From an uncultured Lachnospiraceae bacterium (GTDB lineage: Bacteria; Bacillota; Clostridia; Lachnospirales; Lachnospiraceae): a stretch of DNA of 34,320 nt. The notes below the pieces were generated by a model. It saw only the letters and a list, made by a program, of their open reading frames with translations, made no database searches and was not told the DNA's origin. Of this stretch, positions 7,413 through 14,557 are shown piece by piece (position 1 is the stretch's first letter; every line of letters begins with the position of its first letter). The stretch lies in the NCBI GenBank assembly GCA_902776305.1, contig CACYPS010000031.1, positions 25,041 to 59,360 on the forward strand, read 5' to 3'. Made by a program: the position numbers and the translations under genes.

Positions 7413-9017
7413 ATGAAGTTTTATAAAGAGCATTATGATGTGATTATTATGGGCGCCGGTCTTGCAGGTCTGTCCGCAGCCCTGCAGCTCCAGGCCAGAG
7501 GCATCACAGACATTCTGATCCTGGAAAAGCATAACCTTCCCGGCGGTCTTGCCACGAGTTATGTCAGGAACGGAATCGAGATCGAGGCAACACTCCATGA
7601 GATGATGTCGATCGGTTCCAAGGAGGATCGGCTGAAGGTCGGCACGTTCTTTGACGAGATGGGAATTGATATTGACTGGCTGAAGGTACCGGAAGCATAT
7701 CGTTTTATTGAGAAGACGAAGAAGATCGACATCACCCTGCATTCAGGTTTCGAGACCATGTCGAATGAAATCGACGCACAGTATCCGGGATGGGGTGACA
7801 AAGTATATGATTTTATGAATCTGTGCAACCGGGTCTACAATTCCATGAATATCCTCTCTGTCACGCCGATGAGTAAACCGGAGATGCTGAAGAAACATCC
7901 TGATTTTGTCAAGACAGTCGGGTATTCGGCAAAGCAGGTCATGGAGACGTATAAATTCCCGCAGGATATAGTGGATATACTGACGCCGTACTGGATTTAT
8001 GTCGGCAACCCGATGAGTTCACTTCCGTTCACGATCTATGCCTTCCTTATGGCGGATTACTTCCGCGGGGGAAGTTATGTCTGCCGCAATTTCTCACACG
8101 AGATGAGCATGAAGCTGCAGGCTAAGGTGGAGGAGAACGGTGCGCAGATCGAGTTCCGTCAGGAAGTCGAGAAGATTCTTGTCCGCAATAAGAAAGTTTA
8201 CGGGGTGCGCACGAAGAGAGGGGACGAGATATTTTCCGATTATGTCATCAGCGCCGCATACCCTAACAAGGTCTACACACAGATGATCGAGCCGCTGTCG
8301 GAAGTTCCGGCAGGTGCGATAAAGATGGTCAATGCAAGAAAACTGTCCGTCTGTCCGGTCTCGGTCATGATGGTCCTGGACGGAACGCCGGAGGAACTCG
8401 GGATTCGGGATTACAATGTCTTCTCGGGAGATACGATGGATACGGACAAGATCTGGGAAAATTACCACACGCTCGGCCCGTACGGATACCTGACATCGAT
8501 CTGCCTCAATCTGGCCAATCCGGACTGCACGCCGGAGGGATATACACAGTTCTCCATTACCGCACTTCCTCTGGTCGATCCGTTCCTCGACGTGAAGGAG
8601 ACGGAGTACCATGCGCTGAAGCGCCGTCTGGCCTCGGAGATGATAGCGAATTACGAGGAGACAACAGGGGTCAACATTCACGACCATATCGTTGAGATCG
8701 AAGTGGAGACGCCGGTCACGGTCGCACATTATGTCGGTGCCTGGAAGGGAAGCATTTACGGATACTCTCATTCGCTGGATGACCACGCAGTCGCACGCCT
8801 TCAGATGAAGGAGGAAGATCATTTTATTGAAGGTCTGGAATTTGCCGGCGCACACGGTATATCAGGTAACGGTATGGGACCCGCTGTGACGAACGGACGG
8901 GCAGCCGCCAAAGGAGTACTGGACTCGCGCAAAGAACAGAAAGAAGATTACAGACTGGTATCAGGTTACATGAAACTGGCTGACATGCTGAACAGGAGAA
9001 AGGGGGCTGACAAATGA
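7413..9017 (+). CDS. Phytoene desaturase/retinol saturase-like FAD oxidoreductase
   Basis: A 534-aa flavoprotein of the CrtI/CrtISO/RetSat superfamily. The FAD fold begins at residue 9 with GAGLAG (14-19) and Glu38, followed by PGGLATSY (43-50) and a substrate-channel region (EATLHEMMSIG). The C-terminal FAD signature lies in the Gly-rich segment at 474-502 (FAGAH, GNGMGPAV, NGRAAAKGV). Members desaturate, isomerise or, as retinol saturase does, reduce one double bond of a conjugated polyene. In an anaerobe, between a fatty-acid isomerase and an NAD(P)H:ferredoxin-type reductase, reduction of a conjugated dienoic fatty acid is the most economical guess; this is inference. Ribosome site AGGAG upstream. 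The stop overlaps the next start by 4 bp, indicating translational coupling. Confidence 0.85.
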   Translation: MKFYKEHYDVIIMGAGLAGLSAALQLQARGITDILILEKHNLPGGLATSYVRNGIEIEATLHEMMSIGSKEDRLKVGTFFDEMGIDIDWLKVPEAYRFIEKTKKIDITLHSGFETMSNEIDAQYPGWGDKVYDFMNLCNRVYNSMNILSVTPMSKPEMLKKHPDFVKTVGYSAKQVMETYKFPQDIVDILTPYWIYVGNPMSSLPFTIYAFLMADYFRGGSYVCRNFSHEMSMKLQAKVEENGAQIEFRQEVEKILVRNKKVYGVRTKRGDEIFSDYVISAAYPNKVYTQMIEPLSEVPAGAIKMVNARKLSVCPVSVMMVLDGTPEELGIRDYNVFSGDTMDTDKIWENYHTLGPYGYLTSICLNLANPDCTPEGYTQFSITALPLVDPFLDVKETEYHALKRRLASEMIANYEETTGVNIHDHIVEIEVETPVTVAHYVGAWKGSIYGYSHSLDDHAVARLQMKEEDHFIEGLEFAGAHGISGNGMGPAVTNGRAAAKGVLDSRKEQKEDYRLVSGYMKLADMLNRRKGADK

Positions 9018-10192
9018 AAATAGAAAGCTTTTTGAAAGATGTCGGCGGAGCCTCAAGGGTGACCGCCGCACGCCGCGAAAAGTTCAGGAAGGGCTCCCCG
9101 ATACCGGAACCTGAAGATCCGATCCGCGCTCTGTCCGATGCACTGCATCCGGATAAGATACGTTTTATCGTGACGGATGTGAGGGATGTTTCGCCGACAT
9201 CGAAGACGTGGAGACTAAGATCGACCGACGGACACATTCCGATTTTCCAGTCCGGACAGTATGTATGTTTCCATCTGCAGATCGGCAACAGTGTTCTGAA
9301 CCGTCCTTATTCCATCTCATCGGCTCCGTTTGAATCAAAGTGTGACAATCCTTTTATTGAGGTGACAATACGCAGGAACAGACCTTATTTTGTTCCGGAT
9401 TATTTCTTCGATCATGTAAAGGTCGGGGAGGTCCTCTGGGGTTCGATGCCGTTCGGAACATTTTATTATGAACCGCTCCGCGATTCGAAGAATGTTGTCG
9501 CGATAGCGGGCGGCAGCGGTATCACGCCGTTTGTTTCGATGGCCAGGGAGATCGCAGCCGGGTGGCTTGATGTCAATCTGACGATCATCTACGGTTCCGT
9601 TCACTCGTCGGATATTGTATGCGGCAGAGAACTGGATGAAATAGACCGGAAATGCGATAAGGTAAAAGTTGTTCACGTGATGTCCGACGATCCGGATTGG
9701 CAGGGCGAGAAAGGATTCGTTAACCGGGAGATTATCGAGAAGTACTCCGGGGAAGATACAACGTATATGTTCTGCGGTCCGTACGCTATGTATACATTTG
9801 TCGAAAAAACCATGAAGGAGATGGGTGTACCGGCCGGAAAATTCCGCAAGGATGCGATTGCTCAGCCCGATGTCAGCCTGATTCCCGGTTATCCCTCGGA
9901 TAAAAAAGACGAGGTCTATACGATCAAGGTCATGAGAGGTATTCACGAGGATATCATACAGGCAGCAGCTTCGGAACCTGTTGCGGTCGCGGTCGAGAGA
10001 GCGGGCATCGCACTGGATACGCACTGCCGCGGAGGTGAATGCGGAATGTGCAGAAGCCAGTTGCTCGAAGGTGAGATCTTCGTATCGCCGATCGGGGACG
10101 GAAGACGCCGCATGGATAAGGAGCTCGGATGGTTCCACGCATGCTCGGCGTATCCTATGTCCGACCTTGTGATCAAGATTCCGATTCTGTAA
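9014..10192 (+). CDS. NAD(P)H reductase with C-terminal [2Fe-2S] ferredoxin domain
   Basis: A 392-aa modular electron-transfer protein. After a 45-residue leader come the ferredoxin-reductase FAD domain with RPYS (98-101), the NAD(P)-binding domain with GGSGITPF (166-173) and CGP (254-256), and a plant-type [2Fe-2S] ferredoxin domain from about residue 300 with ligands Cys338, Cys343, Cys346 and Cys377 (C-x4-C-x2-C-x30-C). It can take hydride from NAD(P)H and pass single electrons to a partner. The 4-bp ATGA overlap with the preceding flavoprotein suggests that protein is the partner. Related reductases serve oxygenases, but no oxygenase is present, which fits an anaerobic reductive pathway. 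No clear terminator follows. Confidence 0.9.
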   Translation: MKIESFLKDVGGASRVTAARREKFRKGSPIPEPEDPIRALSDALHPDKIRFIVTDVRDVSPTSKTWRLRSTDGHIPIFQSGQYVCFHLQIGNSVLNRPYSISSAPFESKCDNPFIEVTIRRNRPYFVPDYFFDHVKVGEVLWGSMPFGTFYYEPLRDSKNVVAIAGGSGITPFVSMAREIAAGWLDVNLTIIYGSVHSSDIVCGRELDEIDRKCDKVKVVHVMSDDPDWQGEKGFVNREIIEKYSGEDTTYMFCGPYAMYTFVEKTMKEMGVPAGKFRKDAIAQPDVSLIPGYPSDKKDEVYTIKVMRGIHEDIIQAAASEPVAVAVERAGIALDTHCRGGECGMCRSQLLEGEIFVSPIGDGRRRMDKELGWFHACSAYPMSDLVIKIPIL

Positions 10193-10255
10193 AGTAAGAA
10201 AGGATAAATTCGCAGTTCATGAAATCATAATATTGGTGCACACGAAAGATTTCTG

Positions 10256-10431
10256 TGCTATACTTTGTTCGGCTTTGGGTCCCCGCAGGTAAAAATGCGG
10301 CCTCCTGAAGTCGAACTGTGAATTTTAATCTCTGACGCAGAATTCTCGTGACTTAAGTCGTGAGATGAATGCGCAAAATGAAACTTGTCTCTGACATGGG
10401 ATACAAATGACGTCCAAATCGTATCAGGAGG
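10256..10431 (+). promoter_or_regulatory. purL promoter and structured leader
   Basis: An extended -10 (TGcTATACT, 10256-10264) places the transcript start near 10271, leaving a leader of about 165 nt. The leader can form a long stem in which GTTCG-x-CTTT pairs with GAAG-x-CGAAC around an inner CCGCA/TGCGG hairpin, and a second stem CTCGTGAC-TTAA-GTCGTGAG nested within CGCA/TGCG. Two TCTCTGAC repeats flank the second stem. It ends at the purL ribosome site AGGAGG (10426-10431). I do not recognise a known riboswitch consensus (purine, ykkC/PRPP, ZTP and THF cores appear absent). A purine-responsive element is plausible but unproven. Confidence 0.5.
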
Positions 10432-10436
10432 AATTA

Positions 10437-13400
10437 ATGGTCAGAAGAGTATACGTTGAAAAGAAACCCGCATACGCAATCGCAGCTAAGGACCTACTGC
10501 ATGAGGCAAAGTACTACCTGCATGTTGAGGGGATTGAGGATATTCGCGTATTCATTCGTTATGATGTTGAGAACATAACAGATGAGACCTATGAGAAAGC
10601 GACGAGAACGGTTTTCGCAGAACCGCCGGTTGATGATCTCTACGAAGAGCAGCTTCCGGAAGCTGATGGCACATATCGTGTCTTCTCAGTAGAATATCTG
10701 CCCGGACAGTTCGATCAGAGAGCCGACTCCGCCGAGCAATGCATCCGTTTCCTCAATGAGAAGGAAACGCCGACTGTTCACTCCGCTACCACATATATGG
10801 TCATCGGTGATATTTCCGATGAAGATTTTGCAAAAATACAGAACGACTGCATCAATCCGGTAGACTCCCGCATCACCGATGAGGTGAAACCGGAAACACT
10901 GGCCGCGGATTATCCGGAACCGGCAGATGTCGCTGAACTCAAAGGCTTTAGATCTATGCCTCTGGAAGATTTTGAAGTACTCTACAACTCTCTTAATCTG
11001 GCCATGACATATGAAGACTTCCTGTTCATACGCAAGTACTATCGGAACGAGGAGAAGAGAAATCCGTCCATCACGGAGATCCGTGTTCTCGATACGTACT
11101 GGTCCGATCATTGCCGTCACACGACATTCCAGACAGAGCTGAAAGAGGTCAACTTCGAAGAAGGCGATATGAGAAAGCCTCTGGAGGATACATTTAAGAT
11201 GTATCTCGCGCACCGCGACGAAATGTATAAGGGACGCGATGACAAATATGTATCCCTCTGGGATCTGGCAACGCTCAGTGTCAAGAAGCTGAAGGCGGAG
11301 GGCAAGCTGAACGATCAGGAAGAATCCGACGAGATCAACGCATGCTCCATCGTGGTCCCGGTCGATGTGAACGGCGTGGAGGAAGAGTGGCTCATCAATT
11401 TCAAGAATGAGACGCACAACCATCCGACGGAAATCGAGCCGTTCGGTGGTGCCGCCACATGCCTCGGCGGTGCGATCCGCGATCCGCTTTCCGGACGTAC
11501 TTATGTATATCAGGCTATGCGCGTGACAGGTGCTGCGGACCCGACAAGACCGCAGAGCGAGACTCTGAAGGGTAAATTGCCGCAGAAGAAGATCGTTCGC
11601 CAGGCTGCGCACGGCTACAGTTCCTACGGTAATCAGATCGGTCTTGCAACCGGTCTTGTTAAGGAAATCTATCATCCGGATTACGTCGCTAAGCGTATGG
11701 AGATCGGTGCGGTCATCGCAGCGGCTCCGAGAAGCGCTGTGATCCGTGAGAATTCCGATCCGGGCGATATCATCATCCTTCTCGGCGGACGGACAGGCCG
11801 CGACGGTATCGGCGGTGCGACAGGATCTTCCAAGGTCCATACAGAAAAGTCGACGGAGGAGTGCGGTGCTGAAGTCCAGAAGGGTAACGCTCCGACTGAG
11901 AGAAAGCTTCAGAGGCTTTTCAGGAGACGCGAAGCAGCGCATCTGATCAAAAAGTGCAACGATTTCGGTGCAGGCGGAGTATCCGTAGCGATCGGAGAGC
12001 TTGCACGCGGTCTTGATATCGACCTCGATAAGGTACCGAAGAAGTACGCCGGTCTCGACGGCACGGAGATCGCTATCTCCGAATCCCAGGAGAGAATGGC
12101 AGTTGTCGTTGACCCGAAAGACGTCGAGGAGTTCGTGCAGTATGCGCATGAGGAGAATCTGGAGTCCACGGTCGTCGCGACTGTCACGGAGGATCCGAGA
12201 CTTGTCATGCACTGGAGAGGAAATAAGATCGTCGATATCTCCAGAGATTTCCTTGACACGAACGGTGCCCATCAGGAGGCTTCCGTGCTGGTCGATGTCC
12301 CGAATTTTGCGGACTCCGAGCTGAATGTATCACCGTTTGCACCGACGGATGTCAACGATTCCGAGAACATTCGTAACCAGTGGCTGTCCACGATGGCTGA
12401 CCTCAATGTCTGCTCGCAGCGCGGTCTTGTCGAGATGTTCGACTCATCAATCGGTGCGGGTACGGTCACAATGCCGTACGGTGGAAAATATCAGCTCACC
12501 GAGACACAGGCCATGGCAGCAAAAGTTCCGGTACTCGGTGCAAATACCGAGACCGTTACCCTCATGAGTTACGGATTCGACCCGTATCTCTCCAAATGGA
12601 GTCCGTACCACGGCGCCGTCTGGGCTGTCACGGATTCCATGGCAAAGATCGCAGCGACAGGCGGTGACGTCACAAAGATCCGCTTTACGTTCCAGGAGTA
12701 TTTCCGCAGAATGACGGAGGATCCGACTCGCTGGAGCCAGCCGTTCGCTGCATTGCTCGGCGCTTATGCTGCGCAGATCGGATACGGCCTTCCGTCGATC
12801 GGCGGAAAGGATTCGATGTCGGGAACATTTGAACATATCGATGTTCCGCCGACACTGGTCTCTTTCGCAGTCGATGTCGCAAAGGAAAAGGATATTGTCA
12901 CATCGGAATTCAAGTTCCCGGGCAGCAAGATCGTCTGGATCCGCGTTCCGAGAAATGAGTATCAGCTCCCGGTATACGAGGGTGTACTCGAAACATACAG
13001 AAAACTCCGTGAGGATATGCAGGCAGGACGCATCGTCTCAGCCTACGCGCTCGAGCGCCACGGCATCGCGGCGGCTGCCGCCAAGATGGCCTTCGGTAAC
13101 CGCCTTGGCGTAAAGATCGAGCATGATCTTGATCCGCGCGATTTCTTCTCTCCGGCATACGGAGATCTGCTGGTCGAGGTGAAGGACGGACAGGTAGGAA
13201 ACCTTGTGTCTACATATCGAGTGATCGGCGAGGTGACGGATGACAATACATTCAGCTACGGCAACGCGAGAATTTCGCTCGACGATATGCTGGGTGCATG
13301 GACCGGAACACTGGAGAAAGTCTTCCGTACACACGCGGGCGTGGATGCTCCGATCGACGCCAACAGGGGAGTCTATCATGCCGACAGTATCTATGTCTGC

Positions 13401-14213
13401 AAGAACAAGATCGCAAAGCCGCATGTATTTATACCGGTCATGCCGGGTACGAACTGCGAGTACGATACGACGAAGGCATTTGAAAATGCCGGCGCCACGG
13501 TGACCGCGACCGTCTTCCGCAACCTGACGGCGGAGGATATAAGAGAGTCTGTGGATGAATTTGCAAAACAGATCGCAAACGCCCAGATCATCATGTTCCC
13601 GGGCGGCTTCTCGGCAGGTGACGAGCCGGATGGTTCCGCCAAGTTCTTCGCAACGGCTTTCCAGAATGCGAAGATCAGGGAAGAGGTGGAAAAGCTCCTC
13701 AATGAGCGCGACGGTCTTGCGCTCGGTATCTGCAACGGCTTCCAGGCACTCATCAAGCTCGGTCTTGTTCCGAACGGTATGATCACCGGACAGGATGCAG
13801 ACGCACCGACGCTGACTTTCAACACGATCGGCCGTCATATCTCCCGCATGGTCTATACGAAGGTCGTGACCAATAAGAGCCCGTGGCTGATGAACGCACA
13901 GCCGGGCGGAGTATATGTCAATCCGGCATCCCACGGCGAGGGACGTTTCGTCGCATCGCCGGAGTGGCTTGATAAGCTCTTTGCGAACGGTCAGGTAGCG
14001 ACGCAGTATTGCGATCCGTTCGGAAATGTCTCCCTCAATGAGGAGTGGAACGTGAACGGTTCCTACAATGCGATCGAGGGTATCACATCGCCGGATGGCC
14101 GCGTCTTCGGAAAGATGGCGCATGTGGAGCGCCGCGGGGACGGCGTCGCGGTGAATATTTACGGCGAGCAGGATCTGAAGATATTTGAGTCGGGCGTGGA
14201 GTACTTTAAATAA
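10437..14213 (+). CDS. purL: Phosphoribosylformylglycinamidine synthase (single chain)
   Basis: A 1258-aa cytosolic enzyme for the fourth step of purine synthesis: ATP-dependent conversion of FGAR plus glutamine to FGAM. The single chain includes the glutaminase, unlike the split PurL/PurQ/PurS of bacilli. Visible parts are an N-terminal PurS-like region, two AIRS-like synthase halves (first ATP/FGAR block NETHNHPTEIEPFGGAAT; later GGKDSMSGTF), and a C-terminal class I glutaminase from about residue 990 with FPGGFSAGDE, the nucleophile Cys in LGICNGFQ (about 1096) and SHGEGRF (about 1164). The ORF extends to an ATG at 10407, but AGGAGG at 10426-10431 lies 5 bp before the ATG at 10437, which is chosen. 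Monocistronic, ending in a strong terminator. Confidence 0.95.
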   Translation: MVRRVYVEKKPAYAIAAKDLLHEAKYYLHVEGIEDIRVFIRYDVENITDETYEKATRTVFAEPPVDDLYEEQLPEADGTYRVFSVEYLPGQFDQRADSAEQCIRFLNEKETPTVHSATTYMVIGDISDEDFAKIQNDCINPVDSRITDEVKPETLAADYPEPADVAELKGFRSMPLEDFEVLYNSLNLAMTYEDFLFIRKYYRNEEKRNPSITEIRVLDTYWSDHCRHTTFQTELKEVNFEEGDMRKPLEDTFKMYLAHRDEMYKGRDDKYVSLWDLATLSVKKLKAEGKLNDQEESDEINACSIVVPVDVNGVEEEWLINFKNETHNHPTEIEPFGGAATCLGGAIRDPLSGRTYVYQAMRVTGAADPTRPQSETLKGKLPQKKIVRQAAHGYSSYGNQIGLATGLVKEIYHPDYVAKRMEIGAVIAAAPRSAVIRENSDPGDIIILLGGRTGRDGIGGATGSSKVHTEKSTEECGAEVQKGNAPTERKLQRLFRRREAAHLIKKCNDFGAGGVSVAIGELARGLDIDLDKVPKKYAGLDGTEIAISESQERMAVVVDPKDVEEFVQYAHEENLESTVVATVTEDPRLVMHWRGNKIVDISRDFLDTNGAHQEASVLVDVPNFADSELNVSPFAPTDVNDSENIRNQWLSTMADLNVCSQRGLVEMFDSSIGAGTVTMPYGGKYQLTETQAMAAKVPVLGANTETVTLMSYGFDPYLSKWSPYHGAVWAVTDSMAKIAATGGDVTKIRFTFQEYFRRMTEDPTRWSQPFAALLGAYAAQIGYGLPSIGGKDSMSGTFEHIDVPPTLVSFAVDVAKEKDIVTSEFKFPGSKIVWIRVPRNEYQLPVYEGVLETYRKLREDMQAGRIVSAYALERHGIAAAAAKMAFGNRLGVKIEHDLDPRDFFSPAYGDLLVEVKDGQVGNLVSTYRVIGEVTDDNTFSYGNARISLDDMLGAWTGTLEKVFRTHAGVDAPIDANRGVYHADSIYVCKNKIAKPHVFIPVMPGTNCEYDTTKAFENAGATVTATVFRNLTAEDIRESVDEFAKQIANAQIIMFPGGFSAGDEPDGSAKFFATAFQNAKIREEVEKLLNERDGLALGICNGFQALIKLGLVPNGMITGQDADAPTLTFNTIGRHISRMVYTKVVTNKSPWLMNAQPGGVYVNPASHGEGRFVASPEWLDKLFANGQVATQYCDPFGNVSLNEEWNVNGSYNAIEGITSPDGRVFGKMAHVERRGDGVAVNIYGEQDLKIFESGVEYFK

Positions 14214-14234
14214 CATAAACTTCCCATAAAAATA

Positions 14235-14289
14235 GGCTGCTGCTCCGATACAGGCTTTATGGCAATGTATCAAGGCTGCGGCCTTTTTT
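14235..14289 (+). terminator. purL terminator
   Basis: GGCTGCTGC (14235-14243) pairs with GCTGCGGCC (14275-14283) with one mismatch and one G-U pair. An inner GATACA/TGTATC stem completes the structure, and TTTTTT follows directly. Confidence 0.85.
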
Positions 14290-14339
14290 CGTTTACATCC
14301 GCCCCCCGAGGGCAAAGTTCACAGGTTTTTCACAGAAAC

Positions 14340-14554
14340 TTGACATCCATAGTATAATAATAGAATGGCGGTAACCGTTCATCTGACGTGTCGCCGGGGT
14401 GCTCGTTCTCTGAATGAGCGCTATACTCGAATGCAGGTAACTACTCAGAACAATATTTGCAGGCGCTTTACTAATTTTCGCGGGGGACTGAATAGTTACA
14501 GATATAGTCTCGAACACTTCTGTGCGGACCGGATCCTGCACAGAAACAGGGGGG
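14340..14554 (+). promoter_or_regulatory. Promoter and long structured leader of the penicillin-binding protein gene
   Basis: TTGACA (14340-14345) is followed by TATAAT (14353-14358) and TAGAAT (14361-14366); only the latter gives a usable 15-bp spacing. The leader of about 185 nt contains a GCTCGTT-ctctg-AATGAGC hairpin (14401-14419) and a strong hairpin just before the ribosome site, where TCTGTGC (14519-14525) pairs with GCACAGA (14538-14544) around GGA/TCC. The ribosome site AGGGGGG (14548-14554) follows 3 nt later, so the last hairpin could affect translation. No known riboswitch or T-box sequence is recognised. Confidence 0.5.
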
Positions 14555-14557
14555 AAA

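Noticed and set aside
10265-10406. Known purine, PRPP/ykkC, ZTP or THF riboswitch in the purL leader
   Set aside because: The conserved core sequences I remember for these classes are not present.
10407-10409. Upstream ATG as the purL start
   Set aside because: It has no ribosome site, while AGGAGG stands 5 bp before the in-frame ATG at 10437.
10686-12272. 528-codon open frame antisense to purL
   Set aside because: Shadow of an essential, highly conserved gene; no start signals or recognisable domain.
13038-14315. 425-codon open frame antisense to the purL 3' end
   Set aside because: It begins downstream of the purL terminator by chance and has no ribosome site or motif.
14366-14550. T-box or known riboswitch in the penicillin-binding protein leader
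   Set aside because: No T-box AGGGTGG-type antiterminator or other known core was found; only generic hairpins.
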